In this document: piece after piece, positions 7,552 to 14,909 of the stretch
Layout of the letters: each line of letters starts with the position of its first letter
Numbering within the stretch: the stretch's first letter is position 1
Position numbers and translations under genes: made by a program
The notes under the pieces: generated by a model
The model's database searches: none
What the model was told of the DNA's origin: nothing
Seen by the model: only the letters and a program-made list of their open reading frames with translations
Source: G963674505 sp964575975
GTDB taxonomy: Bacteria; Desulfobacterota; Desulfobacteria; Desulfobacterales; SKZT01
Length of the DNA stretch: 25,291 bases
Assembly (NCBI GenBank): GCA_964575975.1
Contig: CAZNTU010000071.1
Location: 1-25,291 of the forward strand
Direction of reading: 5' to 3'

Positions 7552-8097
7552 TCCGTCTTCCCCGGCGAATAAGGTAATAAGGTCGGGGGGAGAGGGGGAT
7601 GCCGTGTGCTACTAAGGTTGGAAAGAACGAAAATAAGGTTTTTAAGAGCTTGGTGAAAACCCGTCCAATAGCCTGTCTGAAAAACGGTGGTACTCGACAT
7701 GTAGTGGCAAGAACGATAAATTCAAAATGGAAATTCGTGCTATTCGTGGTTTCTTTTTTTTACGACCACTACAAGTTTGGCACCACCTGAAAAACTGTCC
7801 GAGACCCGCCGACCGACTTGAAACACGGCTCGAAACACACGCGCATCGCATGCAAGCTCCTCGCTTCCGAACCGTGTTCCGCCCTGTTGTCGGGCCTGGT
7901 CCGGAGTTTCCAGGCAGGCTCTGAAAAAGACCGGAAAAAAACGGCGGCGAGTCGAATCGGCGAAAGGATCGGTCCTCTTCCCTTTCCAAGGAAAATCCGC
8001 CTCCCTCGCCGACTATCTGGAAAAAACCTTATTTTTGCACTTCGACACCTTAGTAGCACGCGGCATCCTACCTCTACCCCGACCTTATTACCTTATT
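7552..8097. mobile_element. MITE-like element 2, same inverted-repeat family as element 1
   Basis: The left arm (about 7564-7642) is nearly identical to the left arm of element 1, and the shared sequence extends about 12 bp further outward (CCGTCTTCCCC). The right arm (about 8022-8097) is the inverted copy. Inside, about 7921-8020 matches parts of element 1, the tandem array is missing, and about 280 bp (7643-7920) is unique and carries a long-range dyad. It lies about 90 bp downstream of the brxC stop. Confidence 0.65.
7686..7787. repeat. Symmetric two-part dyad in element 2
   Basis: GGTGGT (7686-7691), 8 nt, TGTAGTGG (7700-7707) on the left are mirrored by CCACTACA (7766-7773), 8 nt, ACCACC (7782-7787) on the right. 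This could fold as a 6-bp stem, an 8x8 internal loop, an 8-bp stem and a 58-nt loop. It could be a recombination-site hairpin or a relic of a smaller insertion. Confidence 0.5.
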
Positions 8098-8189
8098 AAA
8101 TCCTCGGAACGAAACAGCCTTCACGCTCAATATACCGTCGGCAAAAACGGCGAGGCGGCATGTTTTCTCGTTCCGCGGCCCTCACTCCA

Positions 8190-11100
8190 TTACTCCACCC
8201 TGATTCTGACTCCTTCTTCCACGGCCTCCAAAAGCTTCGTCCTTATCTTCTCGACAAAATCCTCCACGTCCCGGTCGGTATCGAGATACGCCTTCGTTTT
8301 CAGACTCGCGAGCTTGATCGTCCTGATTTTTTCGGGATTCTTCTTTCCGGGACCGGGCTTCTTCGGCTTGAATTTTTCCTCGATCGTCTCCAAGGCGTCG
8401 TCGTACAATTCCTGCGCGTCGTTCAGGACGTACGCGACGATCTGCGGGAGGCTGTATTCGGCCGCGAGTTTCTTTTTTATTTCCTGGAGGGGATAGAGGG
8501 ACTCGCGGGAAAAATCGTCTTCGGCATCGTGGCTTTTCAGAAGGGTTTTCAACCGGTCGATCTTTTCGTCGATCTCCCGGACGGCCTCCTTTCGCTTTTC
8601 CCCGAGCAATTCCTGGTTGACCTTTTCGACGGCGGCGACAAGGCCGTTGACCTCCTTGATCATTCCGTACGGACGAGGAACGGTTAGAATTTCGTCCATC
8701 CTTTTCAAGGCCTTGGCGGCGTCGGGGCTCTTTTCAAGGGCGTTTCGGTTCGGCCTGAACATGTCGGCCGCTTCGCGAAGGGTTTCCCACGCGGCCTTCT
8801 GGTTCTTGTAGAAATCCTTCAACTCGTGCAGGTCCTCGGAAGCGTCCCCGAGGTCGTCCTTCTTCGAATTGAAACCCTTTACGAGTTCGGTCGAGTCGTG
8901 AATCTTCAAAAGGCCGTCGATCGATTCGATGCAACCGTCGATTTCGTCCTTTCCGGGGTATTTTCCGGTGTCCGCCAAAGGCTTGAACTTTTCGAGCGTC
9001 CGATTCCAATCCTTCAAGCCGTCGCGAATAAAACCGGCAAGCGGGTCCTGCCCTTCGGGGGCGATGGAACCGAACAGTTCCTTCGCCAGTTTCTGGGCGT
9101 TTTTCGCCTCGATTTTCGAAACCGTGGCGCGTTTGACCACTTTGACGTTCTTCCATTGCGGCGTTTTGGTCAGGGCCTCCACGGCCTCTTTCGGAGTAAT
9201 CTTTCCCCCTTCCAGGACGAGGCTGACGACTCCGGCCATGAAGAGCTTGGCGACCAGGACGACGATCTGCAACTCCCCCCACCCGTAGGGTCTTCTCGCG
9301 AAATGGCGGACCAGGTCGGAAAGGACGACGGGTTGGTTGCTCGTCGTCTTCAATTCCAGGAACGTCCTGATCTCCTTGATATCCAGCGGTTCGGACTTCT
9401 GGAAGTCGAAAACCATTTGCTGCTGCGCCACGTCGTCCGATTGAAGAATAGACTTTATTTCCTTGAGAGGTTCGTCGAAAGACGTCGTCAGATATCCGTA
9501 CTTGCCGAAAACGTTTTGAATCAGGTTGTCGAACGCCTCGTCCAACGCCTTCGACGTGCTCGAAGACTTGATGTCGAGCGTTTTTCCCATCGCGTAATAG
9601 TCCGCTCGGGCCATCATGCCGTCGACGAGATCGACCAGACGGTTTCTTCGGGTCCTGTTTTCGTCGGCCCTGTCCCTCAGAATCTGCTTCAAGCTGGTCG
9701 AGGCGGCGGCGTCGCTTTTGTCCTTGATGTACTTGCCCGTCTGAAGATAGGTCCGGAGGTCCACGACAAGCGCCTTTTCGTCGGGAAGTCTTACGAGAAC
9801 GCTTTCTTCCTTGACGGCGCTCCGAGGGATGCACTTGGCGCCGGTGAACATGGAATATTCCTCGTGGAGAGGGCTGATGATCTCGAGTCCCAGTTCGTCC
9901 TTCAATTCCTTGCCGTAGAAGCGTTCGTCGCAAACCCGGTTGAACGGATAGTCGTTCTTGTACGGCGCGTACCGATGCTTGGTCTTTCCCTTCAACACGT
10001 CGTCGAATACGATTTCGGACAGCAGCTGGGTCACGGAGGATTCCGGAATTTCGACCTTTTCTATCTCGCGGGAGACTTCGCGCTCCTCGTTCGTCAGAAA
10101 AAAGTACAGGTCGCCGTTTCGGCTGATCAGGTGCTGTTTTTCGAGACGGACAAGCGAGTCTTCGATTCTGTGCCTCAAACTGATTCGGTCGGCGTCCGCC
10201 TGGTCGATGCACAGCGTGACCAGGTTGTCCACGTTGGGCTTGATCAGTTCGACGTACCGGATGAGAAACAGGGTTTGGAGCATTTGCAGATCGAAGGGCA
10301 TCTCCAGGCTCGAATTTTCCTTGGCGTTGTTTATGCTCAGGATGACGGCGGTGTCGAGAAAGTTTTCGATGCAGGGGAAAAATTCGTGGAGAGGCACGAG
10401 AGCGCCGATCAGTTTCGCCGAGAGACTCGTCGCGGCGGACTGGAACGCGTCCAGCATCGACCTTTCGCCTCTCGCCAGATGCAGTCCCGTGACTCCGGCC
10501 TTTCGGATCGATTCGAAAATGTTTTGGACGAGCTGGAAATGAAACGGCGCAAAGGGATAGTTGGCCGAAAACGTCTTGGCGTCCGTGAAGTTTTTCAACG
10601 TGGCGCTGTCCTGGGAAAAGCCGAGCTGGTTTTTCAGGATGTCGCCCTTTTCGTCGAACAAGCGCTTCAGTTCGCTTTCGGCGGCTTCCGTTTTCAATAG
10701 AAGCCGGGCTTGTATGACTTCGTCCGTGTTGGAACTCGACAGGGACAGGCGCGTGTGGAACCGGCCGGTGATCTTCGAAAAGTCGTTCCCTTTGGAGGCT
10801 TTGATGTCGCCCAGCACCTTGTCGATGTCTTCCTGGGACGTGACGATCACCCAGACTTTTCCGGCGCAAATCCGGCCGAGGTCTTCCACGATGGTTTGCA
10901 GGTTGAGCATCAGGTGGGTGTCGTTTCCGATGAACTGGCCGATCTCGTCCACGAGGAACACGAGACGATGGGTTGCCGTCTTGTCGTCGAGCCAGTCCTT
11001 CACGCGCTTGGCGAAATTCTCGATGGTCAGCTTGAATTCGGTTTCGGTCTTGTCGAACCATTCCGCGGCCGCGTCGGCGCTCTTGTTCAAAACGCTGGAA

Positions 11101-11759
11101 AGAGCATCGACGACAACGTCCTTGTAGAGCGCGTAGGCGTCTCTTTCGTCCTCCCACTTCGAACCGTGCAGGTCGCGGAACGCGGCCTTGAATTCCTCGT
11201 ATTTGCCCTTTTTCGCGAGATACCTTTCGACTTCGGACAAAAACAGGTATTCGCCGCAAAAGCCCTGGCTCTCGTTGAACACCCGCCAGAAGGTGGAAAG
11301 GACGGCGGATCTTCCATCGCTCGAATCCGCCTTGCTGTCGATATTGAAGAGAATGACGTCGGCTTCCATTCCGGCGATTCTCTTGATGTCGGCCAGCATC
11401 ATGGGGTCTTTGATCTTGGTCTCGAAGAATTCGGCGGCTTTTTTCTCCTGCCTGGTTTCGGGATCGAACGCCTTTCGGTTGGAGAGGATATAGGACAGAA
11501 TCTTGATGAAATGGGATTTTCCCGATCCGAAAAAACCGGATACCCAAACGCCGATTCGTCCCGCGACTACCGGGTCGCGGGCTTTATCCAAGGCCTCGGC
11601 ATACGCGGAAAGGAACTTCCGGAAATGCCGGTCCAATTCGCGGGTGACGACATATTCGTCAAGCTCCTGCCAAACGATGGCTTCGTCCAATTGATCCGCT
11701 TTGACCACGCCGTTGATCGGCCTGGCGATGTTCTTCTTGAAAATTTCCCTTATTTGCAT
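8190..11759 (-). CDS. brxC: BREX ATPase BrxC (P-loop, PglY-like)
   Basis: At 1189 residues this matches type 1 BrxC, the large P-loop ATPase of the BREX complex that works with BrxB, PglX and PglZ in defence and modification. The Walker A is GFFGSGKS (residues 75-82), the Walker B LVFLVDEIGQF (266-276), and the N terminus (REIFKKNIARPINGVVKAD) is typical of the family. The C-terminal half is long and helical with charged coiled-coil-like stretches. The start at 11759 has GAGGAA upstream. It follows brxB by 65 bp in the same direction. The reading frame is intact. In ordinary type 1 loci pglX follows directly; here 2.5 kb of repeats and a transposase intervene. Confidence 0.95.
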   Translation of the reverse strand: MQIREIFKKNIARPINGVVKADQLDEAIVWQELDEYVVTRELDRHFRKFLSAYAEALDKARDPVVAGRIGVWVSGFFGSGKSHFIKILSYILSNRKAFDPETRQEKKAAEFFETKIKDPMMLADIKRIAGMEADVILFNIDSKADSSDGRSAVLSTFWRVFNESQGFCGEYLFLSEVERYLAKKGKYEEFKAAFRDLHGSKWEDERDAYALYKDVVVDALSSVLNKSADAAAEWFDKTETEFKLTIENFAKRVKDWLDDKTATHRLVFLVDEIGQFIGNDTHLMLNLQTIVEDLGRICAGKVWVIVTSQEDIDKVLGDIKASKGNDFSKITGRFHTRLSLSSSNTDEVIQARLLLKTEAAESELKRLFDEKGDILKNQLGFSQDSATLKNFTDAKTFSANYPFAPFHFQLVQNIFESIRKAGVTGLHLARGERSMLDAFQSAATSLSAKLIGALVPLHEFFPCIENFLDTAVILSINNAKENSSLEMPFDLQMLQTLFLIRYVELIKPNVDNLVTLCIDQADADRISLRHRIEDSLVRLEKQHLISRNGDLYFFLTNEEREVSREIEKVEIPESSVTQLLSEIVFDDVLKGKTKHRYAPYKNDYPFNRVCDERFYGKELKDELGLEIISPLHEEYSMFTGAKCIPRSAVKEESVLVRLPDEKALVVDLRTYLQTGKYIKDKSDAAASTSLKQILRDRADENRTRRNRLVDLVDGMMARADYYAMGKTLDIKSSSTSKALDEAFDNLIQNVFGKYGYLTTSFDEPLKEIKSILQSDDVAQQQMVFDFQKSEPLDIKEIRTFLELKTTSNQPVVLSDLVRHFARRPYGWGELQIVVLVAKLFMAGVVSLVLEGGKITPKEAVEALTKTPQWKNVKVVKRATVSKIEAKNAQKLAKELFGSIAPEGQDPLAGFIRDGLKDWNRTLEKFKPLADTGKYPGKDEIDGCIESIDGLLKIHDSTELVKGFNSKKDDLGDASEDLHELKDFYKNQKAAWETLREAADMFRPNRNALEKSPDAAKALKRMDEILTVPRPYGMIKEVNGLVAAVEKVNQELLGEKRKEAVREIDEKIDRLKTLLKSHDAEDDFSRESLYPLQEIKKKLAAEYSLPQIVAYVLNDAQELYDDALETIEEKFKPKKPGPGKKNPEKIRTIKLASLKTKAYLDTDRDVEDFVEKIRTKLLEAVEEGVRIRVE

Positions 11760-11824
11760 GACGGTTCCTCGACAAGTTTAGTTCGAATCGAATATCGACC
11801 AACGACGCTCGTTGTCCGTATCTA

Positions 11825-12397
11825 TCACACGACCAATTGGAACGCTCGATAATAGTTCGTTTCCTTCAGCATTCCGAAGAGTTTCATGCCCTGACCGGTA
11901 TAAATCCCCGGATAGAACATGACCAGGGGCGTGTCCCCCATTAAAGAATGGAGATTGTTCAGAAGATTGTGGCTCCTCAAAAGCGGATAGGCGCTGCCGA
12001 CCCCCGAGACCAGCACGAGGTCGTTTTCGTGGGGGCGGGCTTTTTCCGCGAACGCTTTCGCGAGTTTGTCGGCGCCCAAAGGACCTTTCAGGGCGTTCAG
12101 AAGCTCCCGGTCTCCTTTTTCCTTTTGCAATCGCAGGACCCTTTCGTAGAGTTTTCGACTTTTCAGATACTCGACGACGAGTTCGAATAAATTGATATGG
12201 GCGAATTTCAGGTCGGGTCTTTTTTTCGGAAGCTGCTTGACGACGAACCGGATGTGGTCCCTGACCTCCAGCTCGTATTCGGGGGGATAGTCGAAAATGT
12301 AGAATCCGATTTCGTTTCCGAGTCCGGCGTTGTTCAGCAACTCTTCCGAAACGAGCTGATCGACGATTTTATCCAGTCTTTCATTGAAGGCGAGCAT
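11825..12397 (-). CDS. brxB: BREX protein BrxB (DUF1788)
   Basis: This 190-residue protein has the DUF1788 signatures: IGFYIFDYPPEYE near residues 31-42 and, near the C terminus, GSAYPLLRSHNLLNNL followed by LVMFYPGIYTG. BrxB is a small essential component of type 1 BREX thought to contact BrxC and PglZ. The start at 12397 has AAGGAA 8 nt upstream. It begins 13 bp after the brxA stop, so the two genes are almost certainly co-transcribed. It is full length with no visible damage. Confidence 0.95.
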   Translation of the reverse strand: MLAFNERLDKIVDQLVSEELLNNAGLGNEIGFYIFDYPPEYELEVRDHIRFVVKQLPKKRPDLKFAHINLFELVVEYLKSRKLYERVLRLQKEKGDRELLNALKGPLGADKLAKAFAEKARPHENDLVLVSGVGSAYPLLRSHNLLNNLHSLMGDTPLVMFYPGIYTGQGMKLFGMLKETNYYRAFQLVV

Positions 12398-12410
12398 GGG
12401 CGTTCCTTTT

Positions 12411-13001
12411 TTATTGCGTCGCTTCCATGCAACGCAAGACGTAGTCTTCGGAATTGGCGACCAAATATTCTCCGATTTCCGGCAGAACAGTCACGGGTTG
12501 CAGGATCGGCGACCTCGTGCTTTTGATATAGCCGGATTCGGCCAGGATTTTGAACACGATCTGCTTCAGCTTGTACTTTGTTCCGTCCGTCCATTTGTCG
12601 ATTTTCGGTTCCGCCTGGGCGCAAGAATCCAAATAGTACTCCCAGTCCTTCGCCGCGATCTTCTTTTCGAAGGTCCGCCAATGGACTTTGACGACCGACT
12701 CCATGAAGTCTCCGAGAAGACGGCTGTGCTTGATCGCGGCGGCCAAATTCGCCTGGATGGACAGATCGGGGCCGCCCTCGCAAATCATTTTCCACAACTC
12801 CGGCTTCGCGAGTTCGAGCCGCTCCCTTATCAGCAAAGCCTGCCTTTTCGCGGCGACCGGGCTTCGTTTTTGAAGGATGTTGTCCGAGACGATCGCTTTG
12901 CGCCATTCCTCCTCGTCGATCCTTTTCAAAAGAAGTTCGGCGATCTTGCGCGTTTCTCTTGGAATGAGGGAACCCGCGACAATATCGCCCTTGTATTTCA
13001 T
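12411..13001 (-). CDS. brxA: BREX protein BrxA (DUF1819)
   Basis: The 196-residue product matches DUF1819/BrxA, a small helical DNA-binding protein at the head of type 1 BREX operons. It shows the family's N-terminal pattern (ETRKIAELLL, then a NILQKRSPVAAKRQA stretch) and a C-terminal winged-helix-like part (KQIVFKILAESGYI). I chose ATG at 13001; an in-frame ATG nine codons upstream (13028), next to AAGGGA, cannot be excluded. Only 62 bp separate it from the pxpA stop. A TATAAT (13035-13040) lies in that gap without a good -35. No BrxR-type regulator is seen upstream. Confidence 0.9.
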   Translation of the reverse strand: MKYKGDIVAGSLIPRETRKIAELLLKRIDEEEWRKAIVSDNILQKRSPVAAKRQALLIRERLELAKPELWKMICEGGPDLSIQANLAAAIKHSRLLGDFMESVVKVHWRTFEKKIAAKDWEYYLDSCAQAEPKIDKWTDGTKYKLKQIVFKILAESGYIKSTRSPILQPVTVLPEIGEYLVANSEDYVLRCMEATQ

Positions 13002-13063
13002 CGAGCAACTTGTTTTTGGCGAATCCATTCCCTTATTATACCTTGTTGTACAGGACTTTTTCC

Positions 13064-13831
13064 CTATTCTATCGGAAGGACCCGAACGCCGTTTTGCTCC
13101 AGTGCCATTCTGATTCTTCTCGCCGTATCGACGGCTTCCGGGGAGTCTCCGTGAACGCACAGCGTTTGGGCATCCAATTCGATCCAAGAGCCGTCCTCGC
13201 AAGGGACCGCCCCTTTGGTCGCGATTTGAATCGCCCGTTCCGCGACTGTTTCCGGGTCGCGAACGAGCGCGTTTTTTCGGGAGCGGGGGACGAGGGTCCC
13301 TTCGACGGAATAGTTCCTGTCCGGGAAAGCTTCCCGGATCACGCGCAAGCCGGCTTCCTTTCCGATTCGGGCCATAGTGTCTCCCGCTTTTCCCGCCAGG
13401 GTCGGATATAAAAGATTCGAGTCTACGGAAGCGATCGCCTCCGCGATCGCGGCGCCGACTTTTTCATGGCGCACGGCGGCGTTGTACATCGCTCCGTGGG
13501 GCTTGACATGGTTCAACTTTATACCGTGAACGACGCAGAAAGCCTGGAGCGCGCCGACTTGGTAAATTATGAAATCGCGAATCTCGTCCGGGGAACATTC
13601 CAAAAAGCGTCTCCCGAAGCCTTGCATGTCCGGATATCCCGGATGGGCCCCGACCCGCACGCCCCGCTCGGCCGCAAGTCTCACTGTAAGGTTCATGACC
13701 GAGGGGTCGCCGGCGTGCCACCCGCAAGCCACGTTCGCCGACGTAATATAAGGCATGACGGCTTCGTCCATGCCGATTCTATAAGCGCCGAAGCTTTCCC
13801 CAATGTCGCAGTTGATATCGATTTGTCCCAA
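13064..13831 (-). CDS. pxpA: 5-oxoprolinase subunit A (LamB/YcsF family), copy 1
   Basis: The 255-residue protein is a LamB/YcsF-family PxpA, the subunit that with PxpB and PxpC cleaves 5-oxoproline to glutamate using ATP. Family motifs are clear: IDINCDIGESFG at the N terminus, ANVACGWHAGDP (about 33-44), GAHPGYPD, HVKPHGAMYN, and a C-terminal LCVHGDSP. The start is a TTG at 13831. It is about 90% identical (229/255 by hand count) to the second copy at 14910-15677. No intact pxpB or pxpC is next to it: brxA begins 62 bp downstream where pxpB would be expected, so it may be orphaned. Confidence 0.93.
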   Translation of the reverse strand: MGQIDINCDIGESFGAYRIGMDEAVMPYITSANVACGWHAGDPSVMNLTVRLAAERGVRVGAHPGYPDMQGFGRRFLECSPDEIRDFIIYQVGALQAFCVVHGIKLNHVKPHGAMYNAAVRHEKVGAAIAEAIASVDSNLLYPTLAGKAGDTMARIGKEAGLRVIREAFPDRNYSVEGTLVPRSRKNALVRDPETVAERAIQIATKGAVPCEDGSWIELDAQTLCVHGDSPEAVDTARRIRMALEQNGVRVLPIE

Positions 13832-13901
13832 TTCCGAAAATGCTCCCCCCTTGCCTAATATTCAAACATCGGCAAACCGCATTTGAAGAAAAATGGTTTT
13901 T

Positions 13902-14405
13902 TCAAGGACTTCCTTTTTTTTGCCTCAATGTTTCTTCCAAGACCGGCATGCGCCTGAGATCTTTGGCGTCCTTGGACGCTTTCTTTATTTCCACTATGGT
14001 TTCGAGGTCGAGGACATGCATGGCGAATCCTCTGAATTGTATTTTGACGGAATGGCCAACAAGATCTTGGTAGGACCTTTGTCCCTCGATAAACGCCAAA
14101 ACGTCCAGAGGGCCCAGGCTGGTCTTGAAAAGCGCGTGACCTTCGCTTGAAAGATCTTCTTTGCTGGGGCCGATAATTTTGTCGTCCGGTCGCCGGTGGA
14201 TTGCATCGACCGATTCAAGAAAGGCTTGCAGTTTTTCGATGTTCTCGGGCGATTGCTCATGCACGATATCGACGTCCATGGTAGAGACGGGGGCGCCTTG
14301 CATGACCGCGGCCAAGCCTCCGACCAAGACGAATTTGATTTCCGCCTCTAAAAGACTTTCAAGAATCGCACTCAGATCCGGTGCTTTCGGCCTTTGCCTG
14401 TTCAT
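13902..14405 (-). CDS. Nucleotidyltransferase-fold protein (MNT/AbiEii-like)
   Basis: This 167-residue protein has the polymerase-beta nucleotidyltransferase core in the AbiEii/DUF6036-like arrangement: FVLVGGLAAVMQGAP (about 27-41), then STMDVDIV with the metal-binding D-x-D pair, and a later LDVLAFI acidic strand. Relatives act as toxins or as antitoxins that modify a partner. The start ATG at 14405 lies inside mini-ORF B, so initiation is coupled to the upstream small ORFs. In the second copy of this duplication the first six codons survive and the rest is replaced by a HEPN cassette. No HEPN partner is adjacent here. The substrate is unknown. Confidence 0.8.
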   Translation of the reverse strand: MNRQRPKAPDLSAILESLLEAEIKFVLVGGLAAVMQGAPVSTMDVDIVHEQSPENIEKLQAFLESVDAIHRRPDDKIIGPSKEDLSSEGHALFKTSLGPLDVLAFIEGQRSYQDLVGHSVKIQFRGFAMHVLDLETIVEIKKASKDAKDLRRMPVLEETLRQKKGSP

Positions 14406-14439
14406 ATGCGTCTCTTAGCTCCAGAATGGTTCGAATCAT
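14359..14439 (-). CDS. Mini-ORF B, copy 1 (26 aa)
   Basis: Begins at an ATGA overlapping the stop of mini-ORF A and encodes MIRTILELRDAYEQAKA plus a nine-residue tail. Read in this frame, the bases before the ATG also encode sensible residues (ANDN), so A and B look like one about 60-residue protein split by a -1 frame change. It overlaps the nucleotidyltransferase start. Function unknown; possible antitoxin or chaperone-like partner of the downstream gene. Confidence 0.5.
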   Translation of the reverse strand: MIRTILELRDAYEQAKAESTGSECDS

Positions 14440-14546
14440 ATTGTCGTTGGCAAAAGAATACGCTCTTCAGGCGTCATCCGAAGGAACATCGCCACCAGGC
14501 TTTCATCGACTTCCGGGGATTTTTCTTTTTCGCTTGGAACGGTCAT
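14436..14546 (-). CDS. Mini-ORF A, copy 1 (36 aa)
   Basis: A 36-residue ORF starting after AAGGAT spaced 6-7 nt, acidic and helical, ending MTPEERILLPTTI. It is the first ORF after the promoter at 14668-14696. Together with mini-ORF B its DNA is identical to the second copy. It is probably the N-terminal part of one small protein continued in mini-ORF B after a -1 shift near 14450. Confidence 0.5.
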   Translation of the reverse strand: MTVPSEKEKSPEVDESLVAMFLRMTPEERILLPTTI

Positions 14547-14667
14547 AATTATCCTTGTTTTATAATTCTTAAGCGGTGTTTTTTCACTACATTGCCCCTT
14601 ATGGGAGGTGCGTGATTTCCCAAAAGACTTTCCCTCAAAACCCGATTTTTGGGGTTTGCCGAGTGAA

Positions 14668-14696
14668 AGTGTAGACTGGAAAGGCGGGAGTGTCAA
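14668..14696 (-). promoter_or_regulatory. Sigma-70-type promoter of duplication copy 1
   Basis: On the minus strand: TTGACA (14691-14696), 17-nt spacer, TACACT (14668-14673). The -35 is a perfect consensus and the spacer is ideal. The same promoter is present at 16879-16907. It faces the mini-ORFs and nucleotidyltransferase, with an expected start near 14660 and a leader of about 110 nt. Confidence 0.75.
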
Positions 14697-14701
14697 TTTT
14701 T

Positions 14702-14790
14702 GGTAGTGGGCCGAATCGGTTGACGGAGGATACCGGATTTTGCACATCAAGCGAATAAAACCGATCCGTCAACCGATTCGACCCACTACC
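14702..14790. repeat. 26-bp inverted repeat at duplication junction
   Basis: GGTAGTGGGCCGAATCGG... at 14702-14727 is mirrored at 14765-14790 with one mismatch, separated by 37 bp. It touches the end of duplication copy 1 on one side and interrupts the pxpB remnant on the other. It could form a strong hairpin. It is either a terminal-repeat scar of a small inserted element or a recombination by-product. Confidence 0.75.
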
Positions 14791-14873
14791 CGCACCTTTT
14801 TGTTGGTCTCCGGATCGATGTTGTCCCCGAATTCGACCAATATGCCGCGGTCGCCGTAAATTCGAAATCGCAC
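14769..14873 (-). pseudogene. pxpB: 5-oxoprolinase subunit B fragment (first ~28 codons)
   Basis: Starting at GTG 14873 with AAAGG just upstream, the frame gives a short PxpB/KipI N terminus: IYGDRGILVEFGDNID followed by PETNKKV, the characteristic first strand and helix of the family. It is cut after about residue 28 where the inverted repeat begins (14790), and ends at a stop in the repeat. It lies directly downstream of pxpA copy 2, the usual pxpA-pxpB order, so it marks a destroyed pxpAB(C) operon. I base this on the family motif only, since the fragment is short. Confidence 0.6.
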
Positions 14874-14909
14874 CTTTTATATACACCTTTATTATATAGG
14901 ACTTTTCCC

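Larger units (their letters stand above)
13045..14700 (-). repeat. Diverged tandem duplication, copy 1
   Basis: The ends of this segment match 14890-16911 in the same order and orientation: pxpA plus about 20-40 bp downstream at one end, and the promoter/leader/two-mini-ORF block at the other. The middle differs: here it holds the nucleotidyltransferase. The match ends just past the -35 box at 14691-14696. Confidence 0.8.

Noticed and set aside
8826..10700. 624-residue open frame on the plus strand
   Set aside because: Antisense shadow of brxC produced by the GC-rich codon pattern; no domain or start signals.
8734..11547. 937-residue open frame on the minus strand
   Set aside because: It is an out-of-frame shadow of brxC; Arg/Gly/Pro-rich composition and no domain. 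The brxC frame has Walker motifs and a ribosome-binding site.
13035..13040. TATAAT as a firm BREX promoter
   Set aside because: No acceptable -35 box at 16-18 nt; related bases occur behind pxpA copy 2, so it may just be old pxpA-pxpB spacer. Mentioned only under brxA.
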